NCBI GenBank assembly: GCA_037833965.1
Contig: AP031353.1
Span: forward strand, 8,186,501-8,250,500
Length of the DNA: 64,000 bases
Direction of reading: 5' to 3'
Origin: Marchantia polymorpha subsp. ruderalis
Taxonomy: Eukaryota > Streptophyta > Marchantiopsida > Marchantiales > Marchantiaceae
The notes below the pieces were generated by a model. It made no database searches. It was not told where the DNA came from and saw only the letters and a list, made by a program, of their open reading frames with translations. Positions 12,001-23,599 of this stretch are shown one piece after another (positions within the stretch are counted from its first letter, which is position 1; the number at the start of each line of letters is the position of its first letter). Both the position numbers and the translations under genes were made by a program.

Positions 12001-15000
12001 GTACACAAACAGTTATCAGAGGAATCTCCCGGAATCAGCTTTTCTTTTCTGAAAAGAAGGCAGATCGAGTGCGTTTTCATGCACACTTGGTGACGTGGTT
12101 CCATGCTCCCCCCAACCGTATTTCAGGTCTTCCGAACCTGCCGTCTCTCCGAGGCTTGGACAATAAAAGACTCGTGACGTTACGCATAGCCCCCAACTAA
12201 TTTGAGATGATGAGACTTCTGTCCCAAGTCGCATCATAATAGTTTGGATGGGGCTCCCTTCTGGCCTCCTCGTACTTAACATGTCCCTCTTCTTCCACCC
12301 GCATTTCGTGCTTTCATTTTCAACGAACAGAAGCAACTGATCGAGCCGATGGCAGACGAGTCTGAAGCGAAATATGTATTGAATATGGAGCCCAAGTACA
12401 GAGGGAGCAAAGGCGATTCTAGGGAAAACCGTAATGACCAAATGGCAGGAGCCCCGACAAATGTGCTGATACTCGACCCTTTCCAATTCTGTCCATGATG
12501 GTTTGCCTTACGAGTGGGCCTCGTTTCCTGGTGTAAGGATTATTGTCTGTAAAAAGAAAATTTGGTGAGCCCAACCGTTCGATTCTTCAGAATGACAGTT
12601 CCAAAACCAGAAGGGATTCCGATGTACATTATGTCTGCATTAAACGGTACGAGCTTGGTGACTATTACCTCGTCAGATAGTAACTTGTCACCCAGTTTTC
12701 AGAACAATATAAGTGGTAACGATGGGGATCATTGATCCACGTCCAAACCTGATTGCCAAGTGAAACAACTCGATTAGCTGGAAACAGGTACGTCGCACTG
12801 CTCCGTTTCCCATTGCAATAATGAGTCATTTTGAGCACGACTTTCGTTGAAAAGAATTTGCGGTTCGTGTCGTTGAGAGTGGGATTTCGAACATAATTGC
12901 ACGACGTCCAAGCACTATTAAAGTTGGGACGGGGTGGAGAAATGAAGCAATTTACTGCAAACATCACGCCCTGAACGAGTCGGAATGAAGTGGGAACTCC
13001 GTGGGCACTATTTGGGACATATTGTTTTCCTTCACATCGATCGCTCTCTCGATTTAAATGGTGGCCGCATTGCGAACTGTTTCCACAGCATCTTAAGATA
13101 CTGTAGATCGGCACTATAACGTTTGAACCTACTTATCACTATTTGTTGTAAATAGTAAGTACACAAATCAAGTTTGTCACTCATCCAGTCAAACAAACGT
13201 GACGACGCCTTAACACACATATCTAGGCGAGAAATTACCGTCTTACCGCCATGCACAAACAAACATCTTAGACTCGAAGAAATCATTTCATATCATATTA
13301 TGCGCCTCAGGGATGCATATTTTTTTATGCCTGGCCCAAAGGTATTACAATTATTATTACATTATGATTATAGGAACACTCAAGTAATATATATAAAGTA
13401 ATTGCCATTACATGTAATATGACAACACGGCAATCGCAAACCTGCAAGTCCACTCGGGAGCACAATGTATCCGCTTGTCTGTTCCGCCCTTATAGCTGAT
13501 TGACAGCCGTGAGCCTGGAATTAATTACTTATATTCTATAAATCTTCCCACAACTACAAACAAATCCCTGGTCGCCGTGAGTTTAAAATCCACGGAGAGA
13601 GTGGGAATTCAGACATACATGTTCGATATTGCCATAAGCAAACAAGCCATCCACAGCAGAACTTTTCGACCTCTGTACTCCATTGATTCAGGATTTCATC
13701 TATGAGTGAGATTTTCATTGATTGAAGAGCCAGCCTTTCCACGAAGCTGCGTCTTTTGCAAGAAAGGAAATTCGAGGGGTACAAGACCAACACATACTGA
13801 AGACATACGAATAATATCTGCATCAAACCTTCAACTCAACTGTATGCATATCGTCCTCTGTTTTGAGAAAGTTTTCATGGACTGTTACCACCTTCGAATA
13901 GGGAGCCACCTACGATGTAGGGTTCTCACCTCCGAATGACATGTTTACCTCCCATTTACATTCACTTCAACAGATTTCGGACCCGAATGACATCCTTCAG
14001 ATGGCTGCGTGGATAACAAACCAGAAGGGAATAAATGTGATACAGTATTGCAAGAAACCAAGCGCTTGATATTCACTGTAATAGTGAATTGCTGACTACA
14101 AAACTAGTACAATGGTACTCTCCGACTTTGAGGCGCCGAAGAGGTTAGACTTATCACGGTCGAGCTCTAACCAAACACCAGTCCCAATTGAAGACTGCTC
14201 ATAGTCCTCTGAGCAAAAGTGATCCCGCTCGATACGATGGACTCTGTCTCGTCGGCTTGTTTGTCCTCCATGCTCCGTTATTTTATGTCGGTGCGACTTC
14301 ATTTATGAACAAAATTAAAGGCTTTCTGCTCAAGCCCAAATTATTCTCTAACTGGATTAAAAACAATTTCTTCTTCTTTTCTGCCCGTGGATGATTTTTT
14401 AAGACTGCATACCACATGTCATCATCACAGTTATTGTGTATAGCAGCTACTGTCCAATGATATGATCTTCAAATGTTGGATTGCCTTCCCACATACAAGT
14501 GTGTGATGATTGGAAGACCCCACTCACCTTCTTCTCTATTGCGTTGTAGACACATTCTCTTGTCAGCGAGTCTCATCCTTTCATTTTTCTTGAACCTTCT
14601 ATGCAACTTCATCATCAGTCCGACGCAGTTTCATTACTACCAAATGAAGGACGTACATACTCAAGAATAGCTTGTCTTATAAGTTGACTTGTTGTCCTTC
14701 GGACCACGTTCTGTGGAGATTTGAGCTCAACCTCGAGATGCAACCTCTACTTCTAGCGTTGAAATATTTTATATTCTTGTAAACTACTGCTAACCACTTC
14801 CAAAGGTGCCACACCACGCGGTGATGTGGCTGGCTGGAGTGGCTAAATGTACATAACCTCGACGACTTGGCATTCTTTGAGTATTGTGGACCTACCCAAA
14901 AGCAACATCGACTCGGTTGTGAAATTTATTGCACGGTCTAATGTAGTTCTAAATCTGATAAATTGAAGTATGTACATAACTTGACCGCTTGCTATGGATG

Positions 15001-15430
15001 TGACTCGTGACTCCCTCATGAGTTTTGTGAGTAATAAGGCAGATGAAACATACACTCCGCTGCTTGCTCCCATACATTTTTCTACACTGAAGGTTGATGA
15101 AATCGATTCTTCTTAAATCATGCACTTACATAAGAGGTCGATCAGTCATTGACCAAGGATATACATTTAGGTTGGGAGTTTATTTGAATAACTTGGAAAA
15201 TTGTTTGAACTACCTTCACCTCCATGTAAAGAGATGAGCACTATGATGAAGATTGATTCCCTGCATATTATTATAAAAATGTTGTCACTCTCGATCAATT
15301 TTCAATAGGATTAAAACTTCCAGCAGTAACAGTAATAATTCACCAACAGTAATACACGATAAACTTCAGAATTCACATTGAGAGGGAGAACAACAAAAGA
15401 TCAACACATGATCATGTACTTGGTTCGCCT
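12001..15430. other. Intergenic DNA, no gene recognised
   Basis: Several short frames exist on both strands (for example minus 12,016-12,486 and 12,665-13,114), but none has family similarity I recognise or joins to neighbours through consensus splice sites. Composition is moderate. It separates the XRI1-like upstream region from the retroelement island. Confidence 0.4.
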
Positions 15431-15439
15431 GGATATCGC

Positions 15440-15935
15440 CTACGCCCTCGGTAAGAAGTGTTGATATAAAAATGTTCTTCGGAAATACAACGAAGGTGAA
15501 ACGGGGTTTATATACCCGGCAGCTATAGTGACACCTCACTGGAGTTTGCTAACCATGATTAATCCAAAACCCAAGTTAAATCTCAATAATTCTCTCTTGA
15601 TTCATGTTGAGTGAATAGTAACTTCTGTGACCAATATAATTATTTAACGATAAATTTTAAAAGGAAAGTAAATAAAATTCCACTTTGCACAATCAGAGTT
15701 AATTGGAAAATCTAAAAGTAAAGCTAACAAAATTCCACTCTGTACAACTAGAGTTAATTGGAAAATCTAAAAGGAAAGCTAACAAAATTCCACTCTGTAC
15801 AACTAGAGTTAATTGGAAAATCTAAAAGAAAAGCCAACAAAGTTCTACTCTCTACAACTAGAGTTAATTAGAACTAACTTATAACCAAAATAGGATACAG
15901 TAATAATATAAAGATATAACTCAAAATGCTAGAAA
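15440..15935 (-). repeat. Probable 3' LTR of the left copia element
   Basis: This stretch lies just past the end of a minus-strand copia polymerase frame (about 15,940), where the 3' LTR should be. It contains a 55-bp tandem array and shares short motifs such as 'agagttaatt' with the LTR-like repeats at 18.67-19.19 and 20.04-20.52 kb. Exact LTR ends were not identified, so the boundaries are approximate. Confidence 0.45.
15660..15875. repeat. Four-unit tandem repeat, 55-bp period
   Basis: Four adjacent units of about 55 bp each carry ATTCCACTCTGTACAAC (or a close variant) followed by AGAGTTAATT. The shared ATTCC site starts at 15,677, 15,732 and 15,787, with a variant at about 15,842. The middle two units are almost identical; the outer two have diverged. 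Confidence 0.85.
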
Positions 15936-15939
15936 ATTC

Positions 15940-17420
15940 TACATAAGCTCCTCATGCGAAATCTACATAGTAGCATAATGTTGTTTGAAAATATTCAAAG
16001 ATACAAATTTGATTAATGCATCAATTGGATTGAAAATACCGTGTACTAAACTAGCTTAATCATTTTATCAAAAAGACATGTTTGATAAAATGATACCTAA
16101 TGTCAATGTGTTTCACTCTAGAGTTCATCACTTGATTTGAAACAAGATGTAAAACATTGTGACTATCACAATGAAGATTGAAGACATCTTGCTTTAATTT
16201 CATTTTAGTGATAAACCTATCTAATTAAATAATTTCTTTCCCCGCTTTTGTTGTTGCTACATATTTAGCTTTTGTTGTAGAGCGAGGTACAAAAAAGATC
16301 TCCAACCATTCCATTTGTGGATTTACTCTAGTCTAGATCTTATCTATAATCATTTTAACAGGGATTTGACAATGTTTAAAAAATCATCAAACGATAAGCC
16401 ATAATACTTAGTACTCTTCAAATATCTAAAATCCATTTCATTGCAACCTAGTGAAGCTTCTCTGGATTCAACATGTACTTGCTCATCTTGTCTATCGTTA
16501 GAGCAATATCAAGTCTTGTACACACCATCAAACACATGATGTTGCTCATAGCTTGGTCATACGGAACAAATGACATTTTTTAATGTCATCGGTAGTACTT
16601 TGAACTTCAAAAAGTATGAAATTTGTTGCAAAAGGAATCCATATTATTTTAAAAAGTGACATGTTCAATTTTTTAAGTATACGTCGAATAAATTATATTT
16701 GTTACAGCCATTATCTCTTCTTCTTGAACACCATATGAATATTCAGACCTAAAATCTTCTTCAACTCCTTCATCTTAAATGCAGATTTCACTTTGTCTTG
16801 TATTATCAACGTTGGATTGGTTCTTCGCTAAGATAAACATGTCATTCACGTTGAGTACTACAATAATAAGATTAAAGATTTCATTATTCATTTTCTTCAT
16901 GTAGACACAAGAATCAAACACATTTTGTGGATAATTTTGTGTTTTCATGAACTCATAAAAACGTGTAATCTAATCTCTACGAAATTGCTTCAATACATAA
17001 AGTGATTTCAACAATCTACAAATCAACCTCTCTAAACCTCTCACATCTCACCCTAAACCTTAAACCTCAAAACCTACTAATAGTCTCATGTAGAATTCCT
17101 ATTTTAAATATTCACAAAAATATGATACAATCACGTTCATCATCTTCATGACAAGACCAAATATCGCAGCCAGTGCACAAATAAGATCAATTCTAGCACA
17201 TGTGATAACACAAATGAAAATATTTTGTTGTAATTCACATCTTTTTTCTGTGTGAAATCTCCAGCCATCAATCTAGCTTTGAAGATTATTGTCTCGCCAT
17301 TTGTTGGACTATCCTTTAACTTGTACATCCATTTGCAATCAATCAATGTTTGATTTCTATGAAGTTCAACTAGCTTCCAAGTCTAATTATCAATCAACAA
17401 CTACATCTCATGTTTCATAC
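15940..17420 (-). pseudogene. Ty1/copia polymerase remnant (reverse transcriptase to RNase H end)
   Basis: Read on the minus strand, the segment follows the copia order. The reverse transcriptase start is at 17,420-17,146, with the conserved DCKWMYKLKDSP, then KARLMA and FTQKK. A degenerate stretch includes a KSLYVLKQ-like motif near 17,000 and a VVLNVNDMFILA-like catalytic region near 16,840, in which the usual DD pair reads ND. The RNase H end at about 16,290-16,085 contains AKYVATTKAGKE, CDSHNVLHL and VKHIDIRYHFI. Stops and frameshifts break the frame throughout, so it is inactive. Further upstream on the same strand (to about 17,860), fragments such as a RDVVFDE-like motif near 17,660 suggest the link between integrase and reverse transcriptase. 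Confidence 0.85.
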
Positions 17421-18660
17421 CGACATTTCATTCAAACTTATTAATCTAAGCTTAAGAAATTTTGTACAAAAAAATTTCATTTCCCCTAAGATCAACATAG
17501 TGTCATCACCATATTCTTTATCAATGTCACGATCTTCAATAATGTATGAATCATTTCATACATTGTATCCAACAAGATCTCTATTAGTATGATTTGATGA
17601 TCTCAAAGTAGAAGATTTTGGTTGATCTCTATAGTTTGATGCAGATACATGAGTCTCATCAAAGATGACCTACTTCTTTACTTCTTGTTTTTTACAAATC
17701 TACTTTATTTGTATTGGTGCTTCTACTTGTGTCACAACATTAATCACATAATGATCAAATTTTTCTCATCAAAATCCGTGAATGGAGATTTTTTCTTGTT
17801 AGTGTGGGAGCCTAATAACTCTTTTACTCTTTCATAATCTGGACTGACAGATTTTCTTGATTAGAGTTTGTGCTTAAGACGTGCAAACAATAATTTCTTT
17901 ACTCTAACAATGTCCCAATTTCATTACCGTATGTAATTTGTAAATAAGCTTACAAATTGGAGCAATATTGCATTGTCAAAGTTGTCTGCAACATCAACAA
18001 GTATGAGCCAATAATACAGATTATGCAGATCATCACAACAAATCTTAAGACGGAAGACATGGACAAAGGAGTACCAATGTTTCTTTCTAAGATAGTAAGA
18101 GCATAAATGAGCATCCAACTTCAAACTAACTCAAAAAATGAGAAGTCTTTTTGGTACTAATCACGTAACCACAATGGTAGGATTTGGCAAAGATATCAGT
18201 GTAACAACAGCTATGATATCATTTGTTCAAAGATTTTTTGAATAAGCTCTAGCAATAATTCGTGAAATTCATCAACATTAATTTAGTGAAAATCGACACA
18301 CAAACACATAATGTACATATTTCATCCGGATATGGGCTACATTCACAAATTGCAACAAACAATTTGATATAGTAGTGATTTTTTATCAAATATAACAAAA
18401 AGCAAAAACAATATTTATATACTTGATAGTCAACCTAACACCTAACTACAATTTGTAACCCAATAGTTAATCAAAATCCGAGTTTAAATCCAACAAGTCA
18501 TGATTGCATTTAGGATCTCATTCATGTCAAAAATGTCTTTGTTATTTCTCTCCATCTCTCTAATATTAAATAAGTATCATGTTTATACAATCTTTCAACA
18601 AAAGAATCACAAGAGATATTTGAACCTATAATGTGATGATAAAACTTGAAAATTATACAA
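17421..18660 (-). mobile_element. Degenerate 5' part of the left copia element (approximate)
   Basis: The linker before the reverse transcriptase is readable to about 17,700 on the minus strand, with an ELHRNQTLIDC-like entry and a RDVVFDE-like motif. Further right I find no intact integrase or gag. Composition is AT-rich like the element itself. Where the element ends and other repeats begin is unclear. Confidence 0.4.
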
Positions 18661-18667
18661 ACAGAAA

Positions 18668-19187
18668 AATAATGTGGTTTACCCTCAACAAGAGGGTTAC
18701 GTCCATCCAAAACTCTAAGCACTTTACTCTCTGTCTTGTAAGAAAGACTCACTATACCGGGAGAATCCCAAGGTATTTATCCCCAGTCTAGGTGATCGTC
18801 TTAGCTATAAATAGCTAGGATCCGAGGTTACTCCTTAACTGGAGTTAACCTCAACAATCTCCCTTTAACTCACGTTAAGAAACAATAATCTCTATAACCT
18901 ACATTATTACTCCACAAGAAGTTATAGACAGATACCTAACATAAGATTTCTCTTTACACAAGAGTTAACTAGATTTAAGTCGTCGATATAACAAGATAGA
19001 GTAATAACATAAAGAGTTAACTAAAAACCAGCTAGCATAAAGAGAACAGAAATCTCGTAACCTATATAATTACTCCGCGGGAACTTCTAGAAAAAAATCT
19101 AATACAAGGCCGCTCTTTACACGAGAGTTAATTAGACCTAAGTCGTATCCATCACAAAATAGAGTAAATATATAAAGAGATAACTGA
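18668..19187 (-). repeat. LTR-like repeat, copy A
   Basis: This repeat matches copy B at 20,045-20,515 in the same orientation at roughly four-fifths identity by eye. On the minus strand it holds a TATA-like box (in CTATTTATAGC, near 18,805-18,815) and ends with a GGTAAACCAC-like sequence. A copia polymerase end (19,190-19,315) lies immediately on its upstream side, so copy A is best read as a 3' LTR of a second minus-strand element. It also contains an internal near-duplication with a period of about 160 bp (starts near 18,888 and 19,050). Confidence 0.7.
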
Positions 19188-19189
19188 AA

Positions 19190-19315
19190 ATACTATGTTA
19201 GTAAACTGTGACTCTACTCCTCGTGCACAACCTGCATGATAACACAGTGTCGTCTGAAACTTTTCAAAGAAATAACTTTGACCAACCCATCAGCTGAATT
19301 AAATTTAACTGTCTA
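19190..19315 (-). pseudogene. C-terminal end of a second copia polymerase
   Basis: The minus-strand frame reads DGLVKVISLKSF, then RRHCVIMQVVHEE and a stop, as at the end of plant copia polyproteins. It aligns with the corresponding end of the left element at about 15,940-16,030. Only this tail is present; the DNA to 20,040 is AT-rich and unrecognisable. Confidence 0.7.
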
Positions 19316-20044
19316 GTTTTGCTCTCCAGTTTTGCCTTGTGTCTTGTATTCACCTCTCGTATAGCTTAGTTGTAGCCGACCTTTTTTGTGTTAGTCCAAT
19401 CTTGCATAATCCATAACAATATAAGGAAGAAGATCAATATTCTAGATATTTGTCATCTACACCCATAAATCTTGCATATCTAAAATTTTGGTGTTACAAT
19501 TATATTCAAGCTATCTTGCTTTTTCCTTGAATTGTAATTTATCTTTTATAGATTGTAAAAAATGATTAAATTTTTAATTTGTAAAAGTTCAAAGAGATTG
19601 ATTTAGATCATTGATTTATGTGTAGAGGAAAGTTTATGGTTTTTTTGATTTCAAGATGTATGATAGAAATGCAACATCATAAGTATTGACCTCAACACCG
19701 TATGTTTTTTGGTTTTATTTTTATAAAAAAAATCATTTTTGATTATTTTTTTGAAAAGTTAAAATGCAAAACTTATGATTCAAGTGTTGAAGTTGATGTG
19801 TCATTGATATTTTCAATTTTTAATTACAAGAAATTTTGACATTGTATTATTGACAATTTATTTATTCATAAATCTTTCTTATGAATCATTAGTCCGAATT
19901 GGATATAACATATATACAAAGATTAGTACAAGATATTGAAAAAAAATAATGTGATGAAATTTTCTCTTAGATTTTTATGATGAATAATATTATAGATTTA
20001 TATGTGAAAGTTAAAAAAAAACATTAAAAACACTTATGAGAGAT

Positions 20045-20515
20045 AGATGTAACGTGGTTCACCCTCAAAAAAAGGGCTACGTCCCAGAACTCTCAGCACA
20101 TTACTCTAGATCTTGTCAGAAAGACTTTTTATACCAAGAGTACCTCGAGATATTTATCCCCAGTCCATGCGACCGTCTTAGCTATAAATAGCTAGGATCC
20201 GAGGTCACTCCTTAACTGACATTAACCTCAACAATCTCCGCCTAACCTCACGTTAAGGAACAATAACCTCTATAATCTACATCATTACTCCGCAGGAAGT
20301 TCTAGACAGAAACCTTACATAAAGTCACTCTTTACACAAGAGTTAACTAGAACTAAACCGTAGCCATAACATGTGAAAGTAGTAACATACAGAGTTAACT
20401 AAAAACCAGCTAGCATAGAGAGAATAGAAATCTCGTAAGCTATATAATTACTTTGTGGAAAATTTCTTGAAAAAAATTTAATACAAGGCCACTCTTTACA
20501 CAAGAATTAACTAGA
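20045..20515 (-). repeat. LTR-like repeat, copy B
   Basis: This is a direct repeat of copy A, with the same TATA-like box, GGATCCGAGG motif and internal near-duplication. Together the copies could be the two LTRs of one internally deleted minus-strand copia element spanning about 18.67-20.52 kb. The right end abuts the truncated chromovirus at about 20,596. Confidence 0.7.
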
Positions 20516-20595
20516 ATATTCTATTTGTAAATATCTCGTGAGCATTTAAGTTAGTATATAGACGAATTGGGTATCGTTGAAAAGCTTTCAACGCA

Positions 20596-21445
20596 ACAAA
20601 AGTGTGTGGATCATTTTTAAGAATATCACCCTATCACCCTCAAACTAATGGACAAACGGAGAGGTCAAATAGAACCACAGAGGATATGCTACGAGCATTC
20701 ACATTAGAAGAGCAAGAAGAGTGGAACAACCTTTTGCCACTTGTGGAATTTGCATATAACAATTCTGTTAATGCATCCACAAAAGTGTCTCCATTTTTTC
20801 TTATGTATGGAGCTCATCTTATAACTCCTTCAAGTTTGATGAGACTTCCCAAAGGAGAGGAGATTTTGACCAAAGTTGCAGCAATCAACAAATTTGTGGA
20901 GCATATTCACCGAGTACTACATCGGGCCAAGGAGAAGTTGGTGATAGCTCAAAATCGGCAAAAGCAGCATGGCGATGCTCATCGTAGAGAAGTGGTTTTT
21001 GAGGTTGGAGATCACGTTTGGTTATCTACAACAAATTTGTCTCTTGTAGGAACACCAAAGTTGAACCCTAGGTTCATTGGTCTATTTTTGGTTTTGAAGC
21101 GTGTTGGTGAAGTGTCATACAAGTTGGAACTTCCATCACATATGAAAATACACCCCGTATTTCATGTGTCACGATTGCGAAAACATGTACCACGACCAAA
21201 ACAATTCACCAACCAACCAGCACCAGCTCATCTTCCAACCTTGATAGCAGATCATGAGGAGTATGAGGTAGAAAAGATACTCAAGAAACGTATTCGAGGT
21301 CATAAATATCCCAAAGTAGAGTATTTGATTCAATGAAAAGGCTATCCATCGTATGAATAAACTTGGGAACCAGCTAAAAATTTAGCAAATGCACCTTTGA
21401 TAGTTAAGGAGTTTGAACGTATTTGCATCTTAAAGGAGGGAGGTT
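20596..21445 (+). pseudogene. Truncated Ty3/gypsy chromovirus: integrase C-terminal part plus chromodomain
   Basis: The frame starts abruptly within the integrase, with the conserved SPYHPQTNGQTERSN motif, and continues through LLPLVEFAYNNSV, GDHVWL, HPVFHVSRLRKH and a C-terminal chromodomain (EYEVEKIL onwards). The open part is 20,602-21,336. Two in-frame stops then interrupt the chromodomain; the first is TGA where the family has the W of WKGYP. After the stops the frame reads on through TWEP...NLANAP to a stop at about 21,450. Everything 5' of the integrase tail (gag, protease, RT, RNase H, catalytic integrase core) is missing. A purine tract at 21,432-21,443 precedes the LTR, as expected for a polypurine tract. 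Confidence 0.92.
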
Positions 21446-21865
21446 TGTAACCATCTTTAGTTAGTTAGAACTAAAGTAGAGGTTACTCTAAATATTGATA
21501 TATATACTTTAGTGTGCACTAGTTATAGCTGAAACGTCAGCGATCGCGCACTTGGTAGGTACAAAGTGGATGTGTTAGTTGACAGTGCCACATCAGCAAT
21601 CCGTGTGCTTGTAGGTAAGGATTGAGTGTGTTAGTTAGTGTGTTAGTTGGGAGCGTCACGTCAGCGATCCGTGTGCTTGTTAGGGTTATCCGCCACGTCA
21701 TCCATCCACTAGGAGTGGGATGGATGGTGGGTATAAGATCTTATCTCCTTGTACTTGTTGGTGAGAGCTATATAAGGGAGAGTAGAACTTTTGTTGGTAT
21801 CTCTAAATGAGAAGAGTTTAGGTTTCTATCTTTGAGTGAGCTTCTCTCTAAACCCTAGTGTTACA
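21446..21865 (+). repeat. 3' LTR of the chromovirus, 420 bp
   Basis: The segment begins TGTAAC directly after the purine tract and ends GTTACA, a perfect 6-bp terminal inverted repeat of the TG...CA kind. It contains a TATA-like box (TATATAAGGG at about 21,769-21,778). Near 21,570-21,690 a block of about 65-95 bp carrying GTGTTAGTT and CAGCGATCCGTGTGCTTG is repeated with variation. Both ends look intact, so the 5' truncation is the main damage to this element. Confidence 0.8.
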
Positions 21866-21911
21866 GGTGAAGACATTGGAGATTACCTTCTCCGACTTCT
21901 TGTAGGATAGC

Positions 21912-23110
21912 GTGGTACCTTTATTGAAGTATCTAGACACCAAGAGGAAAAAGTATAGTGTGAGGAAGGAGTCACTATCCTATGTCGAGCTAATTAGGAA
22001 TAGGACGAAGCTAAAGAGTGCAGTAGCAGTGAAAAGGTAGTGGGATTCCGCGACTGAATTGGCGAAGAAGCGAGCTACAATCTTGTCAGACGAGTGTGCA
22101 GCAGCGAAGGCGGCATTGAAGGAGCGAGAAGACCAACTCCGGGAGAAAGAGATTGAGTGCGAAGTGTTGCAGTTAAATTTGGCGAAGGAATCCGGACGAT
22201 GTGCAGAGTTAAAGGAGACTTGTGATAGACTTCTTATCTCTACTGAGAATGCACAAAAGTTGACAGTTGATCTGCTTGGGAGATTGGAGAAATCTAAGGA
22301 GTCATACGCGGTGGCAGTCCAGCAATCGGAGAGACTGATCATGACCACTGAGAGGCGGGAGAAGATGCACGCTGAAACGCTCGTTACGGCGGAAGCCTGA
22401 ATAGCCAAAGAAGTTCGTATCGCCGAAGAACTTAAGGGAAAGATTGTAGAGGCGAAGACGGCGAAAGAGTATCTTCGTAGTAAGATTGCGCAGATTGCGG
22501 GTAAGCGTGACATGAAATTCTGACGCTCGAAGTAGCTATCGGTGAGTCTGTTGGAGGGAATCCAGAAGCACGAAGAGGAGTTGACGAATTGGGCCAAGAA
22601 ATTGGCAGATTGCGAATCGGCCAAGTCTTCGAAGGTCGAATGTAAATAAAGGTTGAATCAGAATGTCGACGGTTGCAAGAGAAGTTAGGTAAGTCGGACA
22701 TTAGATCGCAAGAGTCGCAAAGGAGAATGGAAAAGGTAGAGGAGGTCTACCGTCATCTACGAGACGAGACAACCGATGAATTGAGATTGCGTGTAGAGAA
22801 TTGACTGTGTGGCTTTGCGATGTGGTGATTGCAAATGGTGAAGTGGCTGAAGTTAGATTTGATCGAGCGACGGTTGATGAGCACTAAGGCCAGCGGATCC
22901 GCATGACAGAAGCAGATTGTATAGATGATTAAGACATTTTCTGAGTTATTCGATGAGGCGCTCCATTATGTAGAGTTAGAGATTGTAAATGTTTTGTGTA
23001 GATCAAGAGCAGAGTTAAGTTCAGATGACGTCGTAACCGCTACATCGGACGTCACAGCCCCTAAGACTGATTCGTCTCATGCGGTTGAGATTCCAGAGTT
23101 GCCATTGTGA
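21912..23110 (+). pseudogene. Broken coiled-coil protein frame, probably repeat-associated
   Basis: A long frame reads VVPLLKYLD onwards at 21,912, then a highly charged heptad-like segment rich in K, E, A and L (cleanest at 22,042-22,400), and continues with a net frameshift near 22,645 to a stop at 23,108-23,110. Motifs include KKRATIL, ECAAAKAALKERE, KHEEELTNWAKKLADCESAK and VEKVEEVYRHLRDETTDEL-like text. At least seven in-frame stops interrupt it. From memory, similar coiled-coil frames recur in repetitive DNA of spore-bearing plants, but I cannot verify this. No function can be assigned. It starts 46 bp after the chromovirus LTR, so it may be cargo of another element or an unrelated neighbour. 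Confidence 0.65.
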
Positions 23111-23599
23111 ATAAAGAGACTCAAGGCTCTTTCCTTGGGGTGCTTTTTTTGTCATTTGGCTTGTTTTGGCTAAGAACCTGTATCCACTGTGTGATCCAGG
23201 CATTGAGCACAATGCGCTTGTGTTTGTCGAAGTTACCGCATTGGGAGTTGCGAGTATGCAGCTTGAATGTTTTGAGAAGCCGAGCGTTCCTTGGGATTTA
23301 AGCAAATTCGAATCTAGGTATTCGGATCAGTGAATCGGGATGTATGCAATGCTAGGAGGTTTTCCCCTTGAAATATGAGTGTGGGGTCGCAGGCGATACC
23401 CACAGGCGTTGATTGGAAAAGTTTCAGTTTGTGAGTGTGATTATGCGCTACTCTGCAGGTCTTCGGCCGTAGTTGGGTAGTGTCTTCTGGGAGTGGCATT
23501 GACCTAAGAAGTAAAACTCCTTAATAGAATGCTAATACGTGACAAATCGTGACTTTAGTGGTTGCTTCTATCCTCGTGGGAACAGATCTGTATCATTAT

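Noticed and set aside
12016-12486. 156-codon minus frame
   Set aside because: It has no recognisable motif, no splice partners in phase and a mixed amino-acid make-up typical of chance frames.
17030-17090. Telomere-like CCCTAAACC/TTAAACC text suggesting an interstitial telomere
   Set aside because: It falls inside the copia reverse transcriptase remnant at the place of the conserved P-E-G-F stretch; on the minus strand it reads as degenerate GFEV-like codons. The units are irregular and too few.
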